The translations under genes were made by a program, and so were the position numbers. Positions 1 to 6,598 of a DNA stretch of 13,763 nt are shown here, piece by piece. This DNA is from Synergistaceae bacterium UBA4088 (lineage in GTDB: Bacteria; Synergistota; Synergistia; Synergistales; Thermovirgaceae). The notes below the pieces were generated by a model. That model saw only the letters and a list, made by a program, of their open reading frames with translations. It made no database searches and was not told the origin of the DNA. Every line of letters starts with the position of its first letter. Position 1 is the stretch's first letter. The stretch covers positions 3,073 to 16,835 of the forward strand of contig DFYG01000136.1 in the NCBI GenBank assembly GCA_002382605.1, written 5' to 3'.

Positions 1-578
1 ACAGGAAGGGTTATAAATTCAGCACATACGCCACCTGGTGGATCCGACAGGCGATAACAAGAGCTATCGCGGACCAGGCCAGGACCATTAGAATTCCTGT
101 CCACATGGTGGAGACGATCAACAAGCTGATAAGGGTTTCCCGGCAACTGGTCCAGAGGCTGGGGCGAGAACCCACTGCCGAGGAGATAGCTTTGGAGCTG
201 GATATCGGATCTGAAAGGGTGGAGGAGATCCAGAGGATAGCACAGGAACCTGTCTCTCTCGAGACGCCGATAGGCGAGGAGGAGGACAGCCAGCTGAGCG
301 ATTTTCTCGAGGACAAGAACCTCCCGAGCCCTGAGGACGCCGCTGCCGCTCAGCTGCTTCGCGAACAGCTGGAGGGGATGCTCGAAGAACTTACGGAGCG
401 GGAGAAGGAAGTCCTGAGGTTGAGGTTCGGCATCGAGGATGGCCACCCCTATACACTGGAAGAGGTAGGAAGGCGTTTTGGCGTGACGAGGGAGAGGATC
501 CGCCAGATAGAGGCCAAAGCCCTCAGGAAACTCCGTCACCCGAGCCGCAGCAAGAAGCTGAGGGATTTTCTGGATTGA
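1..578 (+). CDS. rpoD: RNA polymerase primary sigma factor (RpoD/SigA), C-terminal part
   Basis: This is the 3' end of the housekeeping sigma-70 gene. The 5' part lies outside the window, and the first whole codon is at position 3, leaving 191 codons before the TGA. The protein starts inside region 2.3/2.4 ([20 protein letters not shown]), which melts and reads the -10 element. Region 3.0 follows ([13 protein letters not shown]), which contacts extended -10 promoters. The end is region 4 with the -35-reading helix-turn-helix ([20 protein letters not shown], then [11 protein letters not shown]). An internal ATG at 105 is simply the Met of the HMVETINK motif and not a start. The intact HMVETINK and region 4.2 signatures mark it as a primary sigma rather than an alternative one. 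The extended -10 promoters further along the window fit the intact region 3.0. I see no clear terminator after the stop. Confidence 0.97.
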   Translation, partial: RKGYKFSTYATWWIRQAITRAIADQARTIRIPVHMVETINKLIRVSRQLVQRLGREPTAEEIALELDIGSERVEEIQRIAQEPVSLETPIGEEEDSQLSDFLEDKNLPSPEDAAAAQLLREQLEGMLEELTEREKEVLRLRFGIEDGHPYTLEEVGRRFGVTRERIRQIEAKALRKLRHPSRSKKLRDFLD

Positions 579-607
579 TGGTGTCTTTTATCAGGATCAT
601 CCGTTGC

Positions 608-637
608 GAGACAATGATGCAAATCATTTGTTATAAT
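608..637 (+). promoter_or_regulatory. Predicted sigma-70 promoter for rqcP (and probably rex)
   Basis: A consensus TATAAT at 632-637 is preceded by TGT, giving the extended -10 form TGnTATAAT. A GAGACA at 608-613 matches four of six bases of the -35 consensus with an 18-bp spacer. The site sits about 30 bases ahead of the TTG start at 669. It is the only strong promoter between rpoD and rex, so it probably serves both small genes. An imperfect Rex-operator-like sequence overlaps the -10 (628-645; see findings). Confidence 0.7.
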
Positions 638-668
638 AATCACGGAATTTGTTCCGGGGGTCACAAAC

Positions 669-941
669 TTGCGGCTTGACCTTTTTCTCAAGGTTTCACG
701 CATTGTCAAAAGAAGGAGTGCCGCCCGGGAGATGATCTCCCTCGGGGCAGTCCGGGTCTGCAAGGCGGTGGTGCGACCTTCGAAGGATCTGAAGCCGGGA
801 GATATCGTCGAGGTTGCTTTCCCGAGAAAGATAGTGACCCTGAGGGTTATCTCAGTGGAAGAATCCGTGGTCAGGCGCGGAGACGGCGCGTTCGAGATCA
901 TCGAAGAAAGGGTCGTAACGGGGGATGAGCGCCCCTGGTGA
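669..941 (+). CDS. rqcP: S4-domain RNA-binding protein, RqcP/YabO-like (Hsp15 family)
   Basis: This is a 90-residue protein made almost entirely of one S4 RNA-binding fold (residues 1-50: MRLDLFLKVSRIVKRRSAAR, then a GAVRV strand and KPGD turn), with a short tail. The opening MRLDxFLKVSRxxKRR is the hallmark of the RqcP/Hsp15 family, including Asp4 and Arg16. In Bacillus subtilis RqcP (YabO) binds the stalled 50S subunit with RqcH and helps add C-terminal alanine tails to trapped nascent chains. That role is inferred here by similarity, since no rqcH is in the window. The start is TTG at 669, with a G-rich stretch (GGGGG at 656-660) as a possible ribosome-binding site. It has no close upstream partner and lies 107 bases ahead of rex, probably on the same transcript. 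Plain Hsp15 function is the alternative. Confidence 0.85.
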   Translation: MRLDLFLKVSRIVKRRSAAREMISLGAVRVCKAVVRPSKDLKPGDIVEVAFPRKIVTLRVISVEESVVRRGDGAFEIIEERVVTGDERPW

Positions 942-996
942 TCAGGCCGCCGGGCGGGGTGTCCGGGTGCTTGCGGTTTCCCGGGTCACAGGTAGA

Positions 997-1010
997 TGGA
1001 TCCTGATCCA
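997..1010 (+). repeat. Short inverted repeat ahead of rex
   Basis: TGGATC and GATCCA form a perfect 6+6 inverted repeat with a 2-base centre, ending 38 bases before the rex start. The centre is too short for a stable RNA loop of full length, and no T-run follows, so it is not a terminator. It could be an operator or chance. Confidence 0.3.
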
Positions 1011-1048
1011 GAACGGGTTATCAAGATATTTTCTAGGAGGCATGGTCA

Positions 1049-1675
1049 ATGAGAATAGCCGAACCGACAGTCGAGCGCCTTGTGCTTTATTACCGTCTTC
1101 TCATGCAGCTGCACAACGAGGAGCGCAGGGTGGTGTCCTCTCAGGAGATAGGGGAACTTCTGGGACTGAAGGCAAGCCAGGTCAGAAAGGATCTCTCCTA
1201 TTTCGGGGAGATCGGCAAACGGGGCGTAGGCTATCATGTTGATCGCCTTTATCAGCATATCAGCGGGATCCTCTCTCCCAACCGACTCTGGAAGATCGCC
1301 CTAGTCGGGGTAGGCAGGCTGGGTGAAGCTCTTCTCGGGCACAAGGCGCTCAGAAGCGACAAGTTCAGGATCGAGGCTTTATTCGATAGCGACAGTAACA
1401 AGGCCGGTACCGTGATATGCGGGGTTCCCTGTTACAACTCGGACGACATGACCGAGGTCATAAAGGAGAAGGGTATTGAAGTGCTGATCCTTACGGTTCC
1501 AGCCAATGCGGCCCAGACAAGCGTTGACAAGGCTGTGGCTGCAGGAACCCTGAGAGGGATACTGACCTTTGCAACCTCTGCGATATCGGTTCCGGATGAT
1601 GTCCTTGTATATCGGGTGGATATCTCTGTGGAACTGGAAAAACTCCTTTTTTTCCTGAAGAGCGGCCTGAAATGA
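1049..1675 (+). CDS. rex: Redox-sensing transcriptional repressor Rex
   Basis: Rex is a homodimeric cytoplasmic repressor that binds DNA when the NADH/NAD+ ratio is low and lets go when NADH binds. It typically controls fermentation and anaerobic respiration genes. The 208-residue length is normal. Residues 1-75 are a winged helix with the family signature KDLSYFGEIGKRGVGY. Residues 82-180 are a Rossmann fold with the dinucleotide loop GVGRLG (87-92) and the following acidic FDSDSNKAG segment. The C-terminal ISVELEKLLFFL is the domain-swapped helix of the dimer. The start is ATG at 1049, 8 bases after a strong TAGGAGG (1034-1040). It follows rqcP by 107 bases and precedes the yajC promoter. 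All key motifs are intact, so I expect a working regulator. Its own regulation is unproven. Confidence 0.97.
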   Translation: MRIAEPTVERLVLYYRLLMQLHNEERRVVSSQEIGELLGLKASQVRKDLSYFGEIGKRGVGYHVDRLYQHISGILSPNRLWKIALVGVGRLGEALLGHKALRSDKFRIEALFDSDSNKAGTVICGVPCYNSDDMTEVIKEKGIEVLILTVPANAAQTSVDKAVAAGTLRGILTFATSAISVPDDVLVYRVDISVELEKLLFFLKSGLK

Positions 1676-1699
1676 TCAAAATTCGGAATTTCAGACCTG

Positions 1700-1728
1700 T
1701 TCCGCTTGTTCTGTTGTCGTGGTAGAAT
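1700..1728 (+). promoter_or_regulatory. Predicted sigma-70 promoter for yajC
   Basis: TAGAAT at 1723-1728 is preceded by TGG, giving an extended -10 (TGnTAGAAT). A weak -35 TTCCGC lies at 1700-1705 with a 17-bp spacer. It stands 57 bases ahead of the yajC start in the 109-base rex-yajC gap. An A8 tract (1739-1746) follows in the expected initial transcribed region. Confidence 0.6.
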
Positions 1729-1784
1729 GTGCATTGCGAAAAAAAATCACGAATAGAATAATCATGCAGAAGGAGGCGTAGCTA

Positions 1785-2099
1785 TTGCAGGCACAGGGCG
1801 GACTTATGGGCATGCTTTTGCCATTGGGAGTATTCGTAGTCATCTTTTATTTCCTTATCATCAGGCCCCAGAAGAAACGCCAGCGCAAGCTGGAAGAGAT
1901 GATAGCATCGATCCGCCCCGGAGATCAGGTTGTAACAGCCGGGGGATTCATGGGAGTTGTCACTGGAGTCAAGGACGACAGCTTCATTCTTGAGGTCGCG
2001 GACGGAGTCAGGGTAAGGATACTCAAGGCCTCGATCCAGATGAAGAAACACGACAGCGACGCATCGGTCCCGGATGCATCCGGAAAGCCTGCAGCCTAG
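1785..2099 (+). CDS. yajC: Preprotein translocase subunit YajC
   Basis: YajC is a small inner-membrane protein that joins SecD and SecF in the accessory complex of the SecYEG protein-export channel. The 104-residue product has one membrane helix (about residues 8-26, ending in the family signature FYFLIIRPQKKR). A cytoplasmic part follows with the conserved IRPGDQVVTAGGFMGVV and the short tail usual for the family. The start is TTG at 1785, 8 bases after a full AGGAGG (1771-1776), which makes it more convincing than the later ATGs at 1806 and 1812. It has its own promoter. It stands just before secD, but a strong terminator lies between the two, which is unusual for this otherwise common gene order. 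Confidence 0.95.
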   Translation: MQAQGGLMGMLLPLGVFVVIFYFLIIRPQKKRQRKLEEMIASIRPGDQVVTAGGFMGVVTGVKDDSFILEVADGVRVRILKASIQMKKHDSDASVPDASGKPAA

Positions 2100-2100
2100 A

Positions 2101-2115
2101 GCAGAACATTTCTGC
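2101..2115 (+). other. Small hairpin directly after the yajC stop
   Basis: GCAGAA (2101-2106) and TTCTGC (2110-2115) form a perfect 6-bp stem with a 3-base loop. No T-run follows, so it is not a terminator itself. It may protect the yajC 3' end or belong to a larger folded leader that ends in the terminator at 2154-2188. Confidence 0.4.
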
Positions 2116-2153
2116 CGGGGCTGCATTGGGTCGCAACAGCGCAAGGCTTCCTC

Positions 2154-2188
2154 CGGAGTGGATGCCGTGCATCCGCTCCGTTTTTTTT
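2154..2188 (+). terminator. Intrinsic terminator between yajC and secD
   Basis: CGGAGTGGATGC (2154-2165) pairs with GCATCCGCTCCG (2169-2180) in a 12-bp stem with one G-T wobble and a 3-base loop. It is followed at once by eight Ts (2181-2188), the textbook shape of a Rho-independent terminator. It would end the yajC transcript and cut read-through into secD. The remaining 92 bases to secD show no convincing promoter, so secDF may depend on read-through or on antitermination. Confidence 0.9.
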
Positions 2189-2280
2189 GAGGCGTCGAAT
2201 CTCTGCGCGGGCCCGGCATACCTGGGGTCCATTATTTTCATCGGTACTGGAAAGAAGGCTCCAACAGGGGAGGAAGGCAA

Positions 2281-3693
2281 ATGCTGAAAAAGGACCGATG
2301 GCGGCTTATTCTTGTCGCGGTAGTTGTTGTGGCCGCCCTGCTCTCTGTCTTCCCGGTCAAAGGCCGTATCAGACTCGGGCTTGACCTCAAGGGAGGCGCG
2401 CACATTCTCCTCCAGGCAAAGGGTACGGAAGAAAGCCCTTTGACCGAGGACAGTGTTGAACGGCTTCTGGCCGTTCTGCGCAACAGGATCGACCAGTACG
2501 GCGTATCTGAACCAGTCATCCAGAGAGAGGGGCAGGACCGCGTTATTGTGGACCTTCCGGGGGTAGCGGATCCGGAGGCCGCTCTCGAACTGATAGGGAA
2601 GACCGCTCTCCTCGAATTCAGGCACGTATTTGAGACTACAGGTTCAGTCCCTCCGGGGCCGCAGCGGCCCAATTATGATTCGCAGGAGGAGTTTCTGGCC
2701 GCCAAGGCAAGATGGGACGAGGTCAACAGGAAGTTCGACGCGATGGCGGAGGAGATGCGCGTCCGGGCATCCGGCGACCCGGATATGATAATGTCCCGAA
2801 GTGAAGAGGGGGAGGCATATCTCCTCGGCAAGGTCTACGTAAGCGGAAAGGACCTGGTCGATGCCAAAACGAGTTTCGACAACCTCGGCCGCCCGGTGGT
2901 GACGCTGCAGTTCAGCAGCCAGGGCGCCCGTCTTTTCGATGAGGCGACTGCCGCCAATGTCGGCCGCCAGATAGCAATCTGCCTCGACGGGATTGTCATA
3001 TCATCTCCGGTCGTCCAGGAGCGGATCTCAGGTGGAAGCGCGCAGATATCCGGGCGCTTCTCTTCGGCCGAGGCCCAGAGGCTTGCGATCATGCTCAGGG
3101 CTGGAGCCCTGCCTGTTGCGGTTGAAATACTCGAGAACCGATCGGTCGGCCCCACTCTGGGTTCCGACTCCATCAATTCGGGGCTTAAAGCCGGTCTTAT
3201 CGGCGCCCTGCTGGTTCTTCTGTTCATGCTGGTCTACTACCGGACGCTGGGCATAGCCGCCGACATCGCGCTTGGTGTTTCAACGCTGCTGGTGTTCGCG
3301 GGACTGATCAGCCTCAAGGCGACGCTTACGCTTCCCGGCATTGCGGGTATCATCCTGACGCTGGGAATGGCCGTCGACGGCAACATCCTTATCTTCGAAA
3401 GAATGAAGGAGGAGGTTGCCGGGGGCAAGACACCCTATGCTGCAGTCGATTCGGGTTTCAGGAAGGCGCTCAGTGCGATCCTTGACGCCAATATCACGAC
3501 ATTGATAGCGGCAGGCGTGCTTTTCTATTTCGGCAGCGGTCCTATAAGAGGTTTTGCCGTTACTCTCTCCATAGGCATAGTGGCCAGCGTATTCAGCGCG
3601 CTTGTTGTGACAAGGGCCCTCCTTCATGTCCTCCAGTCGGGAAGCCGCGGAAGGATCAAGATCGCGGTCTCCGGTGAAAGGAGGCAAAAGTGA
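2281..3693 (+). CDS. secD: Protein translocase subunit SecD
   Basis: SecD is an inner-membrane RND-type protein that, with SecF, uses the proton motive force to pull proteins across after SecA-driven export. The 470-residue product starts with a membrane helix (about 8-25) and the signature LGLDLKGGAHILLQ. A large extracytoplasmic region follows, containing LRNRIDQYGVSEPVIQ and VIVDLPGV. A block of membrane helices starts near residue 303 (SGLKAGLIGALL), with GMAVDGNILIFERMKEE at 362-378 carrying the conserved membrane aspartate D366. It is shorter than Escherichia coli SecD (about 615 residues), as in many other phyla, because the extracytoplasmic domain is compact. The start is ATG at 2281 after GGGGAGGAAGG. 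Its stop overlaps the secF start (TGATG). Confidence 0.97.
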   Translation: MLKKDRWRLILVAVVVVAALLSVFPVKGRIRLGLDLKGGAHILLQAKGTEESPLTEDSVERLLAVLRNRIDQYGVSEPVIQREGQDRVIVDLPGVADPEAALELIGKTALLEFRHVFETTGSVPPGPQRPNYDSQEEFLAAKARWDEVNRKFDAMAEEMRVRASGDPDMIMSRSEEGEAYLLGKVYVSGKDLVDAKTSFDNLGRPVVTLQFSSQGARLFDEATAANVGRQIAICLDGIVISSPVVQERISGGSAQISGRFSSAEAQRLAIMLRAGALPVAVEILENRSVGPTLGSDSINSGLKAGLIGALLVLLFMLVYYRTLGIAADIALGVSTLLVFAGLISLKATLTLPGIAGIILTLGMAVDGNILIFERMKEEVAGGKTPYAAVDSGFRKALSAILDANITTLIAAGVLFYFGSGPIRGFAVTLSIGIVASVFSALVVTRALLHVLQSGSRGRIKIAVSGERRQK

Positions 3694-4571
3694 TGTTCGT
3701 CAGGTTCAAAAGAAAAATAGATTTCATGGGATTTCGAAAGACCGCAATGTCCATAAGCCTCGTTCTGATCTTCGCGAGCCTCGCTCTCCTTGCATTTAAA
3801 GGACTGAACCTGGGTATAGACTTTACCGGTGGCAATCTTGCCCAGATAGAGTTCTCCGCCCCTGTCAGCGTCGGAGATGTCCGTGAAGCGCTTGCCGGAT
3901 CGGGTCAGAAGCAGGCGGTGATCCAGGCCTACAGTGACAACGGTGTTCTGGTGCGCGTCAGTGCCTCTGACGATAGTGTCGCGCATGAGACGCTGGCAGC
4001 CCTGCGTGCCAGGTTCGGGGAATTGACGGTCCTCAGGCTGGAGAAGGTAGGGCCCGTCGTAGGGGATGTTCTTCGCAGGCAGGCATTCGTAGCGCTGGCG
4101 GTAGCTCTTGCAGGCATCCTGGCCTATGTTACCGTGAGGTTCAGGTTCCGCTTTGCGGCAGTGAGCGTAGCGGCCCTCATTCACGATACCATCATCACTC
4201 TTGGAGTTTTCAGCCTGACCGGGCGTGAGATCTCGCTGCCTTTCATAGCCGCCATTCTAACCATAGTCGGATATTCTCTCAACGATACCATTGTCGTCCT
4301 CGACCGCGTCAGGGAGAACTGGAAGGGCCTGAGGCCAAAAGGGGTAATAACTGTAATAAACGAGTCGATCAACCAGACACTCTCCAGGACGATAAATACA
4401 TCACTCACAACATTCATCCCTGTCCTGACCCTGTTCATCTGGGGCGGCCCGGTCATCGCCAACTTCGCTTTTGCCCTGCTCATAGGGATAATAGTGGGAA
4501 CCTTCAGCTCCATCTACATCGCAGGGACTCTTCTTGGAGAGTGGTACACCAGGTCTCCCGAAAAAGGATAG
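3693..4571 (+). CDS. secF: Protein translocase subunit SecF
   Basis: SecF is the partner of SecD in the membrane and has the same RND fold. The 292-residue product has a first helix at about 18-35, the signature LNLGIDFTGGN (38-48), a short extracytoplasmic domain and VGPVVGDVLRRQAF. Five more helices follow, carrying GYSLNDTIVVLDRVREN (193-209) and the ESINQTLSRTINTSLTT stretch. I chose the ATG at 3693, which overlaps the secD TGA as TGATG and lies 8 bases after AAAGGAGG. A GTG one codon upstream (3690) is the alternative and adds one Met. SecD and SecF are separate genes here, unlike the fused SecDF of Bacillus. Transcription ends at the hairpin 4597-4640. Confidence 0.96.
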   Translation: MFVRFKRKIDFMGFRKTAMSISLVLIFASLALLAFKGLNLGIDFTGGNLAQIEFSAPVSVGDVREALAGSGQKQAVIQAYSDNGVLVRVSASDDSVAHETLAALRARFGELTVLRLEKVGPVVGDVLRRQAFVALAVALAGILAYVTVRFRFRFAAVSVAALIHDTIITLGVFSLTGREISLPFIAAILTIVGYSLNDTIVVLDRVRENWKGLRPKGVITVINESINQTLSRTINTSLTTFIPVLTLFIWGGPVIANFAFALLIGIIVGTFSSIYIAGTLLGEWYTRSPEKG

Positions 4572-4596
4572 TTCTTCACACAGGGATAATTTCCCC

Positions 4597-4640
4597 AAAA
4601 GAGGGACGGCCCGGACAGATGACCGGGCCGCCCCTCTTTT
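4597..4640 (+). terminator. Long terminator hairpin after secF (bidirectional shape)
   Basis: The 18-base arms 4597-4614 (AAAAGAGGGACGGCCCGG) and 4623-4640 (CCGGGCCGCCCCTCTTTT) pair with a single A-C mismatch around an 8-base loop. The A4 and T4 flanks give the same terminator shape on either strand, although no gene on the - strand needs it. Only four Ts end the + strand arm, and they can also pair at the stem base. The last two bases double as the start of the -35 box of the next promoter. Confidence 0.88.
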
Positions 4641-4665
4641 GACGTAGATCAGGAAAGAGTATAAT
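4639..4665 (+). promoter_or_regulatory. Predicted sigma-70 promoter of the long operon starting with the radical SAM gene
   Basis: TTGACG at 4639-4644 (five of six -35 bases) and a perfect TATAAT at 4660-4665 are separated by 15 bp, shorter than the usual 17. The expected transcript start near 4672 leaves a leader of about 65 bases before the ATG at 4737. The -35 overlaps the T end of the secF terminator stem. No other clear promoter appears downstream to the window edge. Confidence 0.75.
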
Positions 4666-4722
4666 ATCATTTAAACAATCTGCATTACGGTGAATTGGCG
4701 CATGAGTGCATATGTTTCCTTA

Positions 4723-4730
4723 AGGGAGGG
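4723..4730 (+). promoter_or_regulatory. Ribosome-binding site that sets the radical SAM start
   Basis: AGGGAGGG lies 6 bases before the ATG at 4737. The longer in-frame reading from a TTG at 4695 has no such site, so the ATG is preferred and the 14 extra residues are dropped. Confidence 0.8.
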
Positions 4731-4736
4731 ATTCCC

Positions 4737-6182
4737 ATGGCAGTGGTTGCTTTTGATCGCGTCAAGGCTTTTGTCTCTTCGAAAATGCTGGAGAGAGTTG
4801 TGGATGCTGCAACCAGCGGCGATGAGAGTAGACTGGCAGATCTTTTCGAGCTCATCTCAAAGATAGCTCCCGCAAGGTATCATCGCGAAAGTTTCCGGGA
4901 TCTTGCAAAAATGGTCCGCGAGGACGCGCCCTTCGCCAGGGTTTTTCGAAGACTTTTCACCGATCTCAACCCCAATTGCAGACAAAAGGCCATTACCAAC
5001 TTCTTCGTAAACTTTCTTATCCTCGGTAGAGGGATAAGGGACAGGAAGGAGATCGAACTGGACCTGCACCTTCCAAATTTTCTTGTGATCAGCCCCACAA
5101 TGAGATGCAACCTGAGATGCAGGGGGTGCTACGCCGGCGACTACGCCAAGGAGCATGAACTGACCTTCTCCGAACTTGACCGTATAATTTGCGAGGCAAA
5201 GGATATCGGGATGTATTTCTTCACGTTTTCAGGCGGGGAGTGTTTCTTCAGGCCGGACCTTCTCGATCTCTGGGAAAAGCACAGTGACTGCTACTTCCAC
5301 GTCTATACGAACGGCACCCTCCTTGACGACAGTTTGGTGGAGCGTCTCGCCAGGCTGGGTAACGTGGCCCCCATGGTGTCGGTTGAGGGGTCGAGGGAGG
5401 ATACTGATCTCAGAAGAGGGGCCGGAGTTTACGACAAGGTCATCGACGCCTTTCACAGGCTTGATTCGAACGGAGTCCTTTTCGGTTTCAGCGCAACGTA
5501 CACCCGTAACAGCGCACCTTACCTCGCCTCCGATCAGTTCATCGAAACCATGATGGACCTCGGGTGCAAGGCAGGTTGGTTCTTCCAGTACATACCAACG
5601 GGTGGCGACCCGGATCTTGGCTATATGGCCACACCCGGGCAGAGGCTGGATCTGCACAGGAAGGTCACGCAATGGAGGAACACGCTTCCGATATTCCTCG
5701 GGGATTTCTGGAATGACGGACCCTACGTAGACGGGTGCATGGCTGCAGGGGAAAGATTTTTTCATATCATCTCCAACGGGGATGTGGAACCCTGCGTGTT
5801 CGCTCACTTCGCTGTCGACAACATCAGGGACAAAACTCTGGTCGATGTCATCCGCAGCCCCTTTTTCCAGGATATCCGCGAAGCCCAGCCATACGACGAC
5901 GATGACCTTCTATGCCCCTGCATGATAATAGACCATCCACATGTCCTGAGGGATGCAGTAGCCAGACACGGTGCCAGACCGACCCACCCCGGGTCGGAAA
6001 GGATCGTCAGAGATCTGGCCCCGGGCCTTGACCGCTACGCGGAAGAGGTCCACAAGTGTTTCGATCCTCTATGGCAGGGGGAGGAGAGAGAGCGCTACCT
6101 CGCGAGTCTGGAAAAAGAGGACAACCCCCGCACACTCGGGAAATTCAGGAAACGATTGCCAACAGAGCAAAGAACGGGATAA
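4737..6182 (+). CDS. Radical SAM protein with twitch/SPASM-like C-terminal domain, function unknown
   Basis: This 481-residue enzyme should bind a [4Fe-4S] cluster and S-adenosylmethionine and do radical chemistry on an unidentified substrate. Residues 1-110 are a helical N-terminal region. The radical SAM cluster motif is CNLRCRGC (C124, C128, C131). The GGE motif is at 166-168, TNGTL at 191-195, and SVEG at 215-218 in the barrel. The C-terminal part has C334, then GDVEPC ending at C353 (a C-x13-G-x4-C pattern), then CPC (393/395) and C441. This resembles a twitch or reduced SPASM domain with at least one auxiliary Fe-S cluster. From memory, proteins with the same GDVEPCVF..H region are widespread in anaerobes and uncharacterised. 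No peptide precursor or other cofactor gene is nearby, so a RiPP role is unsupported. It is first in the operon, 44 bases ahead of lapA. Confidence 0.9.
   Translation: MAVVAFDRVKAFVSSKMLERVVDAATSGDESRLADLFELISKIAPARYHRESFRDLAKMVREDAPFARVFRRLFTDLNPNCRQKAITNFFVNFLILGRGIRDRKEIELDLHLPNFLVISPTMRCNLRCRGCYAGDYAKEHELTFSELDRIICEAKDIGMYFFTFSGGECFFRPDLLDLWEKHSDCYFHVYTNGTLLDDSLVERLARLGNVAPMVSVEGSREDTDLRRGAGVYDKVIDAFHRLDSNGVLFGFSATYTRNSAPYLASDQFIETMMDLGCKAGWFFQYIPTGGDPDLGYMATPGQRLDLHRKVTQWRNTLPIFLGDFWNDGPYVDGCMAAGERFFHIISNGDVEPCVFAHFAVDNIRDKTLVDVIRSPFFQDIREAQPYDDDDLLCPCMIIDHPHVLRDAVARHGARPTHPGSERIVRDLAPGLDRYAEEVHKCFDPLWQGEERERYLASLEKEDNPRTLGKFRKRLPTEQRTG
5979..5997 (+). other. Hairpin in the 3' part of the radical SAM gene
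   Basis: CCGACCC (5979-5985) and GGGTCGG (5991-5997) form a perfect 7-bp GC-rich stem with a 5-base loop inside the coding region. No T-run follows. It may be chance in GC-rich DNA. Confidence 0.3.
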
Positions 6183-6226
6183 TCTTATCTGTATGCGGAA
6201 AATGATTTCCGGAAAGGGGTGAGGGA

Positions 6227-6586
6227 ATGAAGAGTTACGCTCTTGCCATAGCGGTTTCGATGCTCCTTGCGGCAGTGTTTGCTTTTCAGAACACGGCTGA
6301 CGTCATGGTCAAATTCCTCCTGTGGGAAGTGGCTCTGCCGCAGGGGATATGGGAGGTCATGCTTTTTGCCGCCGGTGGAGTCCTGATGTGGATGGTTTCA
6401 CTTTTCGCCCTGATGGAGGGCCGATCCAGATACACCAGGCAGATCAGGGAAAAAGAAAAAAGGATCAAGGAGCTTGAGGAGGAGCGCGCATCTCTGATGG
6501 GGGCATTCCGTCAAAACGGTCCCCATTTCCCCAAACCTGAGGATCATTCCGGAGAAAACGCCGCGGAGCCGGACTCCAGGGGATAA
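6227..6586 (+). CDS. lapA: LapA-like membrane protein (DUF1049 family)
   Basis: The 119-residue protein fits the LapA/DUF1049 family. It has two membrane helices (about 4-20 and 42-63), the family QN after the first helix (QNTADVMVKFLLW), and a charged coiled-coil segment (about 69-92: RQIREKEKRIKELEEERASL). A loose polar tail follows. In Escherichia coli LapA works with LapB in controlling lipopolysaccharide synthesis. Homologues also sit next to recJ in bacteria without lipopolysaccharide, so the role here is open. The start is ATG at 6227 with a purine-rich GGAAAGGGGTGAGGG before it. A 6-bp hairpin (CGGAAA/TTTCCG, 6196-6211) precedes the site. The recJ start follows 12 bases after the stop. 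No lapB is in view. Confidence 0.82.
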   Translation: MKSYALAIAVSMLLAAVFAFQNTADVMVKFLLWEVALPQGIWEVMLFAAGGVLMWMVSLFALMEGRSRYTRQIREKEKRIKELEEERASLMGAFRQNGPHFPKPEDHSGENAAEPDSRG

Positions 6587-6598
6587 AAGGAAGAGCCA

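Noticed and set aside
925..1242. + strand frame of 105 codons between rqcP and rex
   Set aside because: It overlaps the end of rqcP and the first 190 bases of rex in another frame, has no ribosome-binding site and has no recognisable motif.
1667..1694. CTGAAAT/ATTTCAG pairing at the end of rex, considered as a terminator
   Set aside because: The stem is AT-rich and only 7 bp, with a 14-base loop and no T-run after it.
2187..2384. + strand 65-codon frame ahead of secD, considered as a SecM/VemP-like arrest leader
   Set aside because: It would start inside the terminator T-run, overlaps secD by about 100 bases and has no signal-peptide-like stretch.
2023..2672. - strand open frames of 200 and 144 codons over the yajC-secD gap and early secD
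   Set aside because: They run through the T8 terminator and are antisense to secD, and the translations match no family. They are reverse-frame shadows.
4702..4866. ATG frame of about 54 codons in the leader of the radical SAM gene
   Set aside because: It has no ribosome-binding site, reads out of frame through the real gene start and looks like noise.
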